DNA of 64,000 bases from Torymus aiolomorphi (GCA_036365515.1 CM070873.1:175762104-175826103), one strand, 5' to 3'; shown: positions 34,575 to 45,242, counted from the first letter of the stretch. The notes: a model not told the origin generated them from the letters alone. Numbers and translations: made by a program.

Positions 34575-34848
34575 TAATATTGCGCAGCTTACAGAAGTTA
34601 ATAATTACAACCACACATAAGTATAACAAATGTAATTTATTGAAATAAATTATTTAATTCAAGTTAAGAGAGAAGCGAGTATAAATACGTTATGCTTGCA
34701 CGAAGAACAAAAAGAGTCTAACAGCCGGAACAAAGACGACTAGATAATTCCCTGTCTTTTAACTACCACTCTAGTCATAATAGAACTCAATAGAAGTAGG
34801 CGCGAACTTCAAATAAATTTAAATTACAAGCGTTTACATATTTCATCA
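34575..34848 (-). repeat. 3' LTR of copia-2
   Basis: 274 bp. In element orientation it begins TGATGAAATATG and ends GCGCAATATTA. It is preceded on the minus strand by the purine tract AAGGGGGCG (34849-34858), the polypurine primer site. Confidence 0.95.
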
Positions 34849-34945
34849 CGCCCCCTTAATTGAAATTTACATATATATTATTTGTTTACAAAGTAGTTAT
34901 ACTATTTACATTTGATACAAAGAGAATTAATAATGATATTCGGCT

Positions 34946-35392
34946 TCAGTCTTGGTATAATTCTTCTGCGTTTACAAGCCCAGTATTCTTCATGAAGTCA
35001 TCTAGTTTCTTGAAATTCGTTGCTTTGGTGAGGGCATCTGCAATCATCTGCTCAGATGACACAAACTTCACAGTGATATCTCCACATTCTATTTTCTCCT
35101 TTATGAAGTGGTGCCTGAAATTTATGTGTCTTGTTCTCGGACTAAATTTTGCATTATTACACAGATCTATTGCACCTTTGTTATCGCACCTGATAATTAT
35201 AGGCTGAGACTGCTGAATTCCGAGTTCTATACAGAAACTCCTTAACCATATCGCCTCTTGTGCAGCTGTCGTCAACGACAGGTATTCCGCTTCGGTACTG
35301 GACAGTGCTACTGTAGATTGTCTACGGGAATTCCAGCTTACCGCGCCTCCTTGTAGTAGAAACACATATCCTGATGCTGAACGAGGATTGTC
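34946..35392 (-). pseudogene. copia-2 RNase H
   Basis: In frame with RT beyond its TAA. Contains SWNSRRQSTVALSSTEAEYLSL, IIIRCDNKGAIDL and FVSSEQMIADALTKA, the copia RNase H signature with catalytic D, E, D. Only the premature stop separates it from RT. Confidence 0.9.
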
Positions 35393-36796
35393 TTAGCCAG
35401 ATGCCCAGCTCGCATCACAGTAGCCTTGAAGTTCAGTATTGCCATCGCGTCTAAACTGAAGCTTGAATTGCTTCGTGCCCTTTATATATCTGAAAATACG
35501 TTTGATTAGGCTCCAGTGTGTCTCGTCATAACATTGGTTATATTTGCTAACTGTGCTAATAGCGTATGCTAAATCCGATCTTGTGGCTTGTACTAAGTAC
35601 AACAGGCCACCCACTGCACTCTGGTAGGGAATGTCTTCTGCTGTGTTTGTTTTTGATGGTGAGTCGCTTAAATTTAAACTGCTTGGATCCATGGGAGTAC
35701 TTGTACTGTTACACTCATCCATTCCAAAAGTTTTCAGTAACGATGAGATGTAGTCACTTTGGTCCAGCTCGATGATTCCTCTGTTTCTGTCGACCCTTAC
35801 ATTTATGCCAAGACATCTTTGGATGGTTCCAAGATCTTTCAACTTGCAGAATTTCACAAGGTTTTCTTTAACAGTTTGCAGGAAATCCACACTATCAGTG
35901 AAAACGATAATGTCGTCTACAAAAAGAGCTATTAATATGCATTTATTTTTGTTAAATGAATAATAGATACAAGCGTCGTAGCTTGATTGGTTTAATTTCA
36001 TTGATTTTAAAGCTTGGTCCAGCTTTTGATTCCAGGCGCGACTTCCTTGCTTTAAACCATAAATAGCCTTTTTGAGGCAGCAAACCTTGTTTTCTTCTCC
36101 CTGGTAGACGAATCCTGGTGGTTGTTGTAAATAGACAGTCTCCTGTAGTTCACCATGGAGAAACGCAGTTTGGACATCCAAGTGAAACACATCCAGGCTC
36201 TTTTGTGCAGCATAGGCGAATAAGATTCGTAAAGATGTAAATCTTACCACAGGTGAGTATGTTTCGTCGTAGTTTACTCCTTTTATTTGGGAAAAACCTT
36301 GTGCCACCCGCCTAGCTTTGTAGCGTGTTGTACCATTTGTCTGAACCTTCCTTTTGAACACCCACTTGCTCAGTATGGGGATGTGTCCGGCTGGGAGGTC
36401 ACATAATTCCCAAGTATCGGCTTCAATAATGGAGCCATATTCTGATTGCATGGCATTCCACCATTGGGAGGATTCAGCACCTGCTAGGGCTTCTTTATAG
36501 TTTTTGGGCTCACCTGATTCTGTTATTGCTGAGTAGGTGACAAAGTCGTCTAGCAACTTTAGTTTTGTCCTTCGTCGTTGTGATCTTTTCACTGGAACAG
36601 ATGAGGTTTCTTCATCCGAGCTGTTTGTTGGACTAGCATTTTGCTCTTGAGAACGTGCTGCTGATCTTGTGAGTCTTGGCTCAGCTCGGATTTCTTTTTT
36701 TTCTCTTTTCCTTGGTGGTATCTTCGGAGGCTCTGCATCTTCTATAGGTAAGTCAATCTTCAAATCTTCTTTTCTAGGTGCTTCTTCAGAATCCAT
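35393..36796 (-). CDS. copia-2 reverse transcriptase
   Basis: 467 aa. A basic/acidic linker (PPRKREKKEIRAEPRLTRSAAR) precedes RT motifs SKWVFKRKVQTNG, VFHLDVQTAFLHGELQE, CCLKKAIYGLKQGSRAWNQKL and the catalytic FVDDIIVF (YVDD box with F). It ends GYCDASWASG followed by an in-frame TAA (35393-35395) just inside RNase H, after which the same frame continues. Confidence 0.9.
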   Translation of the reverse strand: MDSEEAPRKEDLKIDLPIEDAEPPKIPPRKREKKEIRAEPRLTRSAARSQEQNASPTNSSDEETSSVPVKRSQRRRTKLKLLDDFVTYSAITESGEPKNYKEALAGAESSQWWNAMQSEYGSIIEADTWELCDLPAGHIPILSKWVFKRKVQTNGTTRYKARRVAQGFSQIKGVNYDETYSPVVRFTSLRILFAYAAQKSLDVFHLDVQTAFLHGELQETVYLQQPPGFVYQGEENKVCCLKKAIYGLKQGSRAWNQKLDQALKSMKLNQSSYDACIYYSFNKNKCILIALFVDDIIVFTDSVDFLQTVKENLVKFCKLKDLGTIQRCLGINVRVDRNRGIIELDQSDYISSLLKTFGMDECNSTSTPMDPSSLNLSDSPSKTNTAEDIPYQSAVGGLLYLVQATRSDLAYAISTVSKYNQCYDETHWSLIKRIFRYIKGTKQFKLQFRRDGNTELQGYCDASWASG

Positions 36797-36815
36797 GTCT
36801 TCATCAGGTAGGTTG

Positions 36816-37787
36816 TCATTTGTAATTTTTTTTTGTTGGATCTTCTAGTGGTTGTGAGTTAGTGTAAGGTATATAAACAGTTCTGGGTTTTGTTGTGTGT
36901 TGAGCATCTTCGAAGAATTTGACATCTCTTGCTGTGAATACCTTTTGCTCTTGTTCACTCCATAATCGATAACCTTTCTGTGTGTCGCAGTAGCCAAGCA
37001 TTATTGCTGGCTTACCTGGTGGGTCCATCTTCTTTCTTTTGTGCTCGGGTGTATACACTACTGCTCTGCAACCAAAAACACGAAGATTAGATAAATCTGG
37101 TTTTTTATTGGTCCATAACTCCTCGGGTGTCCGTCCTCCTAAGCACCTTTTTGGGGATCGGTTGGATAAGTAGGCGGCGGTAGATATGGCTTCTGCCCAA
37201 AATTTGTTAGGTAAGTTGGCGTCCAGCAGCATACACCTCGCCTTTTCCAATAGCACTCTGTTAGTGCGCTCTGCTCTCCCATTCGATTGAGGATTATAGG
37301 CGATTGAAGTCTCGTGCTTGATTCCATTCTTATCAAGTGTTTCTTTGAGAATTGCGTTGAGGTATTCTCTTCCGTTGTCGGTCCTCAAGATTTTCATTCG
37401 TTTATCAGTCTGATTTTGACTAAGATTAATGAACTCCTCTACCACTCTCGGAGTTTCATCCTTACTTTTTAGAAAGAAAATAAAAATTTTTCTAGAGAAA
37501 TCATCCAGAAACGTTATAAAGTATCTGGCTTTGCCCAACGATAAATCGTCTACTTGACATAAATCACTATGTACCAACTGTAATGGCTGACTGGCACGTT
37601 TCGTATTGAGTTGAAAGGGTTTCCTTATTAATTTTCCAGTGGCACATATCTCGCACTGAGATAGCTGTTCCTGATGAAAAACCATATCAGTGGCTGCCTG
37701 TTTCATCAGTTGGTTAAGGTATGCTTGATTTAAGTGGGCAAGTCTTCTATGCCATAGATTTATATTACCATCACTAGTGGCTTTCAT
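36816..37787 (-). CDS. copia-2 integrase
   Basis: 323 aa. GAG-pre-integrase zinc domain WHRRLAHLN...CEICATGKLIRKPF, then the core with the complete D-D-E triad: LVHSDLCQ, RTDNGREYL and NGRAERTNRVLLEKARCML. The C-terminal part includes LRVFGCRAVVYTP and IMLGYCDTQKGYRLW. It inserts element cDNA into host DNA. The frame ends in a nine-A run where a one-base shift separates it from RT. Confidence 0.9.
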   Translation of the reverse strand: MKATSDGNINLWHRRLAHLNQAYLNQLMKQAATDMVFHQEQLSQCEICATGKLIRKPFQLNTKRASQPLQLVHSDLCQVDDLSLGKARYFITFLDDFSRKIFIFFLKSKDETPRVVEEFINLSQNQTDKRMKILRTDNGREYLNAILKETLDKNGIKHETSIAYNPQSNGRAERTNRVLLEKARCMLLDANLPNKFWAEAISTAAYLSNRSPKRCLGGRTPEELWTNKKPDLSNLRVFGCRAVVYTPEHKRKKMDPPGKPAIMLGYCDTQKGYRLWSEQEQKVFTARDVKFFEDAQHTTKPRTVYIPYTNSQPLEDPTKKNYK

Positions 37788-37868
37788 TGCTGCTGTGCTG
37801 CGTCCTTCTAGCTTTTCAGTCTTTGGTGGTAAAGATTTAAGAGAGAGTTTATATACTTTATTTGTGTT

Positions 37869-38666
37869 TCAATATCCATTCATTATTTGTTTTCCTTGAG
37901 GGTTTAAAATTTGACATGTATCGCCAGTAAACACTATTTTAAACCCTTTCTTAGCAATAGCACCCACAGACACTAAGTCTGAACTGATGCCAGCTACGTG
38001 AAGAGTGTTCTGAAGCATCAACTTGCTTTTACCAAAAGGCCCAGTGTGCTCTACATAGATATCACCTTCTGCTTCCACTGGAAATTTTGCATTATTTGCT
38101 GCCGTGACGCAATTAGTTTTAGATTTCCTCATATTGGTTAAATGTTCACTATCTGCACACATGTGCGTAGATGCGCCGGAATCAAGAATCCACTCACATC
38201 CTTTTCCACTGGTGGCATTATTGACGGTAAGCAACCACGCTGGTTGGTTGCTGTTAAGGTGATTTTGTTCGGCGTCATTTCCCACTGGGTTCTTCACCGG
38301 GCTGGTTAAGAAAGACGAAACGGTAGCGTCTGCTGTATTAGCGGGCGGCGACGAAAAAACGGCGTCGTAGTGCGTTTCCGAGTCAGTGATAGAGAATAGC
38401 GCACACACTATTTCATCGGGTTCGGAATCTTCTGCGCTTTCTTGATCTCCAGCTGTAGATGCCGAAGTACAGGCATTCACGGTGTGGCGTCTAGGTGCGG
38501 TACATTGATTCGATAGGTGACCGAAACTGTTGCAGTTATAACAACGTACCTGCGGTTGCAGCGCCTGTGTGTTACTGCTGCGGGGTCGGCCATTTTGCCT
38601 AGATTGAGACGGGTCATGCCATCTCCTGGGATGACTGTGAGTTGGGCGCGCCGGCGCGTAGAGGCC
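37869..38666 (-). pseudogene. copia-2 zinc knuckle and protease
   Basis: In the same frame as gag after its TGA. It carries a CCHC knuckle CYNCNSFGHLSNQC (about 38543-38502), an acidic linker, then the protease WILDSGASTHMCAD (about 38210-38170) and LHVAGISSDLVSVGAIAKKG. The frame is closed by a second in-frame TGA at 37869-37871 after MNGY, again followed in frame by copia sequence leading to the integrase. Confidence 0.85.
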
Positions 38667-39260
38667 TCAAGTTTCAAAATTTTCGGAGCCGTTGACTGGC
38701 GTAGCTTCCTCCAAGAGTTTTGTTTTGACGAGGTCGGCCGTAATGTCCTTGCCGGAGCTGGTCAATGCCATCACCATTGGCTTATAATGTTGTGGTAAGC
38801 CAGCTAACATGAGCGCGCTGACTAGATCGTCCGGTAATTTAGTCCCAATATTTGAAAGCTTTTGGGAAGCCGAAATGATGCGCGTAATATATTCGTCCAT
38901 GGACTTACAGTTCTCCAGCCGTGTTGTAGACACTTCTATTAAAAGGTTAACTTTTCTCGTTCCCCCTTTGTCATCGTAGGTTTTTTGCAGGTTCTCCCAC
39001 GCTATTTTAGGAGATGTCTCATTTTCGATATGAGGGTAGAGTGCTGGCTCGACGGAGAGTACAATTTTTGAGTGTGCTTTCATTTGCTTCGATGCGTCTG
39101 TGCAAAGTACACCATTGACCGGTGCTTCTATTGTGTCCCATAATTCTTCGATACGAAGAAAAGCTTTCATAGCTGTGGCCCATGAGCAGTAGTTTTCACG
39201 CCCGGTTAATCTGTCGATGGGTTGAAGTCCTCCGTGGTTGATACGGCTCGCCATTTTCAA
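38667..39260 (-). CDS. copia-2 gag capsid part
   Basis: 197 aa with the copia UBN2/DUF4219 gag pattern: LTGRENYCSWATAMKAFL near the start, ALYPHIENETSPKIAWENLQ and MDEYITRIISASQKLSNIG. Start at MASRI (39252) or two codons upstream. It ends at a TGA (38667-38669), beyond which the same frame continues into the zinc knuckle and protease. The stop is therefore probably a recent mutation, not a natural end. Confidence 0.85.
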   Translation of the reverse strand: MKMASRINHGGLQPIDRLTGRENYCSWATAMKAFLRIEELWDTIEAPVNGVLCTDASKQMKAHSKIVLSVEPALYPHIENETSPKIAWENLQKTYDDKGGTRKVNLLIEVSTTRLENCKSMDEYITRIISASQKLSNIGTKLPDDLVSALMLAGLPQHYKPMVMALTSSGKDITADLVKTKLLEEATPVNGSENFET

Positions 39261-39321
39261 ACGGCTCTTAACTTTTCTTATAGACGGCAGCGAAAAACTA
39301 GTTAAATTTTTGCTGAGCTAG

Positions 39322-39335
39322 CTGGGCCCATAACC
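39322..39335 (-). promoter_or_regulatory. copia-2 primer-binding site (initiator tRNA-Met half)
   Basis: Minus strand GGTTATGGGCCCAG directly abuts the 5' LTR. It is complementary to the anticodon-stem segment CTGGGCCCATAACC of initiator tRNA-Met, as used by Drosophila copia. Confidence 0.9.
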
Positions 39336-39609
39336 TAATATTGCGCAGCTTACAGAAGTTAATAATTACAACCACACATAAGTATAACAAATGTAATTTA
39401 TTGAAATAAATTATTTAATTCAAGTTAAGAGAGAAGCGAGTATAAATACGTTATGCTTGCACGAAGAACAAAAAGAGTCTAACAGCCGGAACAAAGACCA
39501 CTAGATAATTCCCTGTCTTTTAACTACCACTCTAGTCATAATAGAACTCAATAGAAGTAGGCGCGAACTTCAAATAAATTTAAATTACAAGCGTTTACAT
39601 ATTTCATCA
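39336..39609 (-). repeat. 5' LTR of copia-2
   Basis: 274 bp, identical to the 3' LTR except for one base. It drives transcription toward lower coordinates and is followed immediately by the tRNA primer site. Confidence 0.95.
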
Positions 39610-40199
39610 TGTCTTTTCACGAGCAAGTATGCCTGCATTTAATTGGGAAGAATGGACACTCTATTGTCCGAAAGATGTGCCAAGACAAATAACAGAAAGC
39701 AAATACAGGTGTTGAGTTAACTGTGGCATACATGCATGTATGTGGGCATACATAATTTGCAGGAGTCAAAAGTTTTATTTTTCAGTATCTGATGTGAACA
39801 ACGCGAGAAAGTGGATATTTCAAAAAATTATTGTAGCAGAAATATAAACATTAAGGAAAAATTAACATATAACAATTTACAAATAACAAACAAAAAAATA
39901 GAAATATGCGATATTAGTAAAATAAATGTGTCTGAAGAAGTACCAATGGGCGCTGAAAGCACCTTCAAGTACTTGGCCTTTTTAAAATATATGGTTAAAT
40001 AAATACATACTTCTAATTTATTGAAAATTACGAAAATATATTAACATGAATGGTCATACACATGTGCGCATACCACAGTTGAGTCAGATTCGATAACTAT
40101 CATGTTCCGTTTTATAACAGACATGGTGTTAATGCCTGACATCTGTTTGGTGACAAAGACTTTTATATAACTAATGATCAACAATAATACTCGCATTTG

Positions 40200-41120
40200 A
40201 ATGAACAATGAACAGGTTTACTTTTATTTTGCCAGCCGAAAAACAGGCCAGTTAAAATTTTGCAATAAAACGCTTATAAATAAATAATGGAAGGTGTTCA
40301 TTTTTTATAACCTTCTGAGCAACCGTCCGGGCTCATTAGGAGTCTATATATCCATTTATAGAAAATGAATAGGCCTAGTTTTATTTTCGCAGTCGAAAAA
40401 CGGAGCCGATACGCTAGCAGCCGGCTCAAATTTTGCAATAAAACGCTTATAAATAATTAATGGGAGGTTCATTGTTTTAAACCTTTCTGAACAACCTCCT
40501 GGCTTATTAGAGGTCTGTGCATCCATTTGTGGACAATAAGCAGGGCTAGTTTTTTTTAACTGCCGAAAAATGGCGTAATCGGCCGGCAGTCGGATCGAAT
40601 TTTGCAATAAAACGCTTATAAATAAATAATAGAAGGTGTTCATTTTTTATAACATTCTGAGCAATATTCTGGGCTCATTAGGAGTCTGTATATCCATTTA
40701 TAGAAAATGAATAGTCCTAGTTTTAATTTAGCAGTCGAAAAACGATACGGTAACAGCCGGCTCAAATTTTGCAATAAAACGCTTATAAATAATTAATGGG
40801 AGGTGTTCATTGTTTTAATCCTTTCTGAACAACCTCCTGGCTTATTAGAGGTTTGTGTATCCATTTGTGGACAATGAGCAGGGCTAGTTTTTTTTTAACT
40901 GCCGAAAAAGGGCGTAATCATTAGGGGTCTGTGTGTCTATTTGTAGACAATGAACAGGCTTAGTTTTATTTTGATAGCCGAAAAACGAGTGTAATCGGCC
41001 AACAGCCGGCTCGAATTTTGTATTTACGGACTTATAAATAAACAATTAAGCATGTTCATGTTACGATACTTTTTTAGCAATCGTCTAGAGATATTAGGAG
41101 TGTGTATATTGATTTGCTAA
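40200..41120 (-). repeat. Satellite A array, inverted orientation, about 5 copies
   Basis: The complement word TGCAATAAAA recurs at 40261, 40434, 40603 and 40770 (spacing 167-173), with a final diverged unit near 41019. Same family as 15380-16740 but reverse-complemented. The two unit types alternate here too (TGTGGACAAT..CAGGGCTAG versus TATAGAAAATGAATAG). Confidence 0.9.
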
Positions 41121-41380
41121 CAAGTCTGTGTTGTGATTTTTTGTGAGTGTGTATGAGTTTTGAGGCACTACACCTTTTTTCATATATTTTGATTGTTTAA
41201 ACAATTGAGTAATAAATGTTGTATATTTTGGCTTTATTTGATCATAATTTATTGTTCTATAGTAAAAAATCCATCAATAAAGCATTGTGTGTCTCAATAA
41301 GGAGAGATAGTTCTTTTTGATTGATAACCACTGTACATAAATGTGACGAGTAATAGTGAATTAATTATTGAATGAACATT
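41121..41380. other. AT-rich interval, nothing recognised
   Basis: Between satellite A and a 541 bp-spaced repeat. No gene. Confidence 0.4.
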
Positions 41381-42597
41381 AAATCTATGTGAATGAATAA
41401 TGTGCATAATAAGTCATTTATATAGAAATAAGAAAATTTAGTGTTTTATTATCGTGCGATATTTTCTATGGGCTCTTAAGAAAATCAGATACTTCTGATC
41501 ATTTCGTAGTGTTTTAAAGATTAATTATATACGCAAAATTTGACAAGTGATGCAAATTAGTGGAAATAAAAGAAATATCGTTATTTGTGACATGAGTAGA
41601 TATTTTTAGAAAATTTCATCACTTCCCTTGTGGAACTTGTACTTGTGCTTTTATGAAAGTGTAATATGGATCATATTGTAAGTTAAAATAAATAAATTTC
41701 ATATAAAGCATATTAAAATTTAAAATCAGGAAACGCTATTTTTTTTAATTCTTCTTAGCAGATTATTCTGTATTTAATAATTTACTTGTAATTATATTTC
41801 TTATATAGGTTATGTAAATTAATATAAAATAATAAACTAAATATTTTATGAAGAGTAATTTAAAAATTATTTTTATACAGTGAATATTATTCATAATTAT
41901 AGTGCGTCAATGAGATCAGTGAATCTGTGTGTCAATAAATAATGTGCATAATAATTATATTTTATATACACGGTGACCCATTTTAATCGCTACACCCGGA
42001 TTTTTCGGATCCTAAGACAGATAGGAAAAAATGATTCAGACAGAAGTTGTAGGGGACGAAGGGGGCCAAACGATGGTCCTAACAGCTTTGACCTTGAACT
42101 TGACCTTCAAGGTTATTTCAAGGTCAAGTGGTTTTTTTTAATAGGAACACCTATTTTTGACCCCGGATTCGGAAAGAGCGGGAAATTTTACGTTCAAAAT
42201 CATATTGAGACATTTTTTTTCAAGGTCATTTCAAGGTCATTTCAAGGCCAAATGAAGGTCGAACTCCGAAAAATCCATTTTAAGTCGTTTTTTCCATGAG
42301 TCACAGGCTTAAGTGGTTCAAACTGATCGTAGGTTTAATAGGGAAACCCACACACCCAAAACTTTCACATCCTAGTAAACAAATATCAAACTTGCACATC
42401 CGAACCCCATGCTCTTCATAGCCTCACATGCTAAACTGTTACACCAGACATCCCCAGTCCCATACATCTCTACCCCATGTCTGATGTTTGTTTAACGGAA
42501 ACTTCAAGATCATTAAAGCTTCTGTTGTAAATGTGTCAACCTTACGTTTAGCGCTACCCAGAAACAACGACGTGGACGTAGTAAGGATTGTTTCCTT

Positions 42598-42847
42598 TGG
42601 GGTGCTTGATTAAAGTGAGTCCCCTTGCCTCTCACTGTTCAGGGTGCTTGATTTAAGTGAGTCCCTTCGCCTCTCACTGATCGGGATGCTTGATTAAAGT
42701 GAGTCCCCTTGCCTCTCACTGTTCAGGGTGCTTGATTTAAGTGAGTCCCTTCGCCTCTCACTGATCGGGGTGCTTGATTAAAGTGAGTCCCCTTGCCTCT
42801 CACTGTTCAGGGTGCTTGATTTAAGTAAGTCCTTTCGCCTCTCACTT
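42598..42847. repeat. 42 bp minisatellite, left arm
   Basis: GCTTGATT recurs at 42604, 42646, 42688 and on to about 42815, period 42, six copies alternating two variants (CCCCTTGCC..GTTCAG and CCCTTCGCC..GATCGG), an 84 bp higher-order unit. Mirrored at 45243-45490. Confidence 0.9.
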
Positions 42848-42855
42848 ATGTGTTT

Positions 42856-43732
42856 ATCTAACCTCGAAGAAAATGTTCGAAATTACGACCATTTGCTTCC
42901 AGGCACATAGTCAAACGCCTTTGGAAGTGGCGAACGGTGTTTAGCAAAGTTTGCCTTGGAATGGCAGCGCATGCTCGACGAATTCTGTCCATCATGTCTA
43001 CTCTTGTGGAGGCCTTTCCTCAAAAACGGCATTTTTTAAATACCCCCATAAGTAAAAATCTGGTGATGTAAGATCTGGTGAGCAAGCAGGCCATTCAACC
43101 GGACCACCTCGACCAATCCATCTGTTACCATACTGCTCATTCAAAAAAGTCCTGACAATTCGAGCGAAATGTGGTGTTGCGCCGTCCTGCTGGAGCCACA
43201 TTCTTCGTCGCGTTTCTAAGTCAACATCTTCCATCAATACAGGTACTTCATCTCTTATTAGCGTTAAGTACGTGTGTTGATTAACATTTTCTTCGAAAAA
43301 ATAAGGGCCAATCACACATCCATTAATAATCCCACACCATACCATAATACTCCATCGTCTTTGATGGTTTACAGTTCTGACCCAATGAGGATTAACATCA
43401 GACCAGTAATGACAATTATGTCTATTCAATTCCCCATCACTTTGAAATTTTGCCTCATTAGAAAAAGAAGAAAATTAAAAAAGTCTGGATCATTTTCTAT
43501 CATTTGTAAAGCCCATTGGCAAAACACAATACGCTGTTGAAAATGAGCAAACTGTAGCTCTTGGATCAGAGTAATATGATACGCATGATAAACGTCTGAT
43601 AGCCATAGCGTCAGGGTGTCGTCTGTCTGGATAGCGTTCAGCATAAATTCTTGCCGCAGCACGATAATTACTTCGGCTTTCTCCTAAAGCCAACATCATG
43701 TCAACGATCTCGTTGGGCGGATAGTCAGCCAT
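42856..43732 (-). pseudogene. DD41D transposase, left-arm copy
   Basis: IS630/Tc1/mariner superfamily. N-terminal MADYPPNEIVDMMLALGES (43732-43590) and then a jump to YHITLIQELQF..VFCQWALQMIENDP in another frame. The catalytic block from 43429 has WLQQDGATPHF and WPACSPDLTSPDFYLWG, with 41 residues between aspartates, hence DD41D. A one-base difference at about 43012 shifts the C-terminal tail. The segment between the N-terminal helices and YHITL is deleted. Confidence 0.85.
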
Positions 43733-44356
43733 TTCAGAGCCAGCTATTAATTACTATTAAAGTTGAATAGTGAAATGGTATAAAAAATATTAATAATTAT
43801 AATATTTGCCTGTATACGGTCGCGACCAAAAAAGAAAAATGTTCCTAAATTATGGTAACTTTATCTGACTAAGTGTATTTGCCAAAAGTACTCCGATTGT
43901 CACACTTTTGTAATTGTAAGTTTTATAATAAAGTAATAATCATTAAATTATTTCTGATTTGAACTGCACATAATACTAAAACTTGCTTTTATTTTAAATA
44001 TTGTGAATTATTGCCGTTCAAACTTGAGAAATACTAATATTGATAATGTAATCATTAAAGGCACATTTACAAATAATTTCTGTTCCGTCAAGATTTTTGT
44101 ACAAAGAAGAAATGTTGTATCTTTATTCTTTTGAAAGTTATAACTTTTCTTTTTAAACAATGACATTTTTTTACAGCTCATATCTTTAATTTACTCATAA
44201 CTTTTGGCAAATACACTTAGTCAGATAAAGGTACCATAATTTAGGAACATTTTTCTTTTTTGGTCGCGACCGTATACGGGCAAATATTATAATTATTAAT
44301 ATTTTTTATACCATTTCACTATTCAACTTTAATAGTAATTAATAGCTGGCTCTGAA

Positions 44357-45231
44357 ATGGCTGACTATCCGCCCAACGAGATCGTTGACATGATGTTGGC
44401 TTTAGGAGAAAGCCGAAGTAATTATCGTGCTGCGGCAAGAATTTATGCTGAACGCTATCCAGACAGACGACACCCTGACGCTATGGCTATCAGACGTTTA
44501 TCATGCGTATCATATTACTCTGGTCCAAGAGCTACAGTTTGCTCATTTTCAACAGCGTATTGTGTTTTGCCAATGGGCTTTACAAATGATAGAAAATGAT
44601 CCAGACTTTTTAATTTTGTTTTTTTTCTGATGAGGCAAAATTTCAAAGTGATGGGGAATTGAATAGACATAATTGTCATTACTGGTCTGATGTTAATCCT
44701 CATTGGGTCAGAACTGTAAACCATCAAAGACGATGGAGTATTATGGTATGGTGTGGGATTATTAATGGATGTGTGATTGGCCCTTATTTTTTCGAAGAAA
44801 ATGTTAATCAACACACGTACTTAACGCTAATAAGAGATGAACTACCTGTATTGATGGAAGATGTTGACTTAGAAACGCGACGAAGAATGTGGCTCCAGCA
44901 GGACGGCGCAACACCACATTTCGCTCTAATTGTCAGGACTTTCTTGAATGAGCAGTATGGTAACAGATGGATTGGTCGAGGTGGTCCGGTTGAATGGCCT
45001 GCTTGCTCACCAGATCTTACATCACCAGATTTTTACTTATGGGGGTATTTAAAAAATGCCGTTTTTGAGGAAAGGCCCACCACAAGAGTAGACATGATGG
45101 ACAGAATTCGTCGAGCATGCGCTGCCATTCCAAGGCAAACTTTGCTAAACACCGTTCGCCACTTCCAAAGGCGTTTGACTATGTGCCTGGAAGCAAATGG
45201 TCGTAATTTCGAACATTTTCTTCGAGGTTAG
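44357..45231 (+). pseudogene. DD41D transposase, right-arm copy
   Basis: Mirror copy of the left-arm gene with a few substitutions (for example DELPVL for DEVPVL, FALIV for FARIV). The C-terminal tail is intact (VDMMDRIRRACAAIPRQTLL...FEHFLRG). The first catalytic aspartate is in SDEAKFQSDGE just before 44659. The same internal deletion and T-run frameshift as the left copy are present, so it cannot make active enzyme. Confidence 0.85.
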
Positions 45232-45242
45232 ATAAACACATA

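Larger units (their letters stand above)
34575..39609 (-). mobile_element. Ty1/copia retrotransposon, full-length and recent (copia-2)
   Basis: 5,035 bp on the minus strand. The two 274 bp LTRs (34575-34848 and 39336-39609) differ at a single visible base (34738 G versus 39499 C). The 5 bp TGTCT is duplicated at 34570-34574 and 39610-39614. The primer-binding site next to the 5' LTR is complementary to an internal anticodon-arm stretch of initiator tRNA-Met, the classic Drosophila copia arrangement. Gag, protease, integrase, RT and RNase H are all present, but the single long frame carries three in-frame stops and one frameshift. Confidence 0.95.
33070..40010 (+). pseudogene. Ulp1-type (C48) cysteine protease gene, interrupted
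   Basis: Blocks in order: a lysine-rich acidic region (33100-33280, then after stops 33366-33833); then 34184-34574 with the protease His motif GHWTLIVVVF and FIDSLHN (Asp); then, beyond the copia element, 39615-39840 with SKYRC, a stop, and NCGIHACMWAYII carrying the active cysteine. In intact members these cut SUMO/ubiquitin-like proteins; transposon-borne versions accompany some MULE-type transposases. Breaks seen: a TTAA element at 33820-34187, an A-run frameshift after 34190, the copia insertion at 34575-39609, and a TGA at about 39713. Possibly the C-terminal half of the MULE-like gene at 24813-26918. Confidence 0.7.

Noticed and set aside
35566..35963. Plus-strand frames within the copia-2 RT region
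   Set aside because: Shadows of the well-supported minus-strand reverse transcriptase.
42598..42847. Regular 42 bp repeats that could suggest a CRISPR-like array
   Set aside because: No spacers: the units are contiguous and alternate two variants, and the setting is a eukaryotic transposon.
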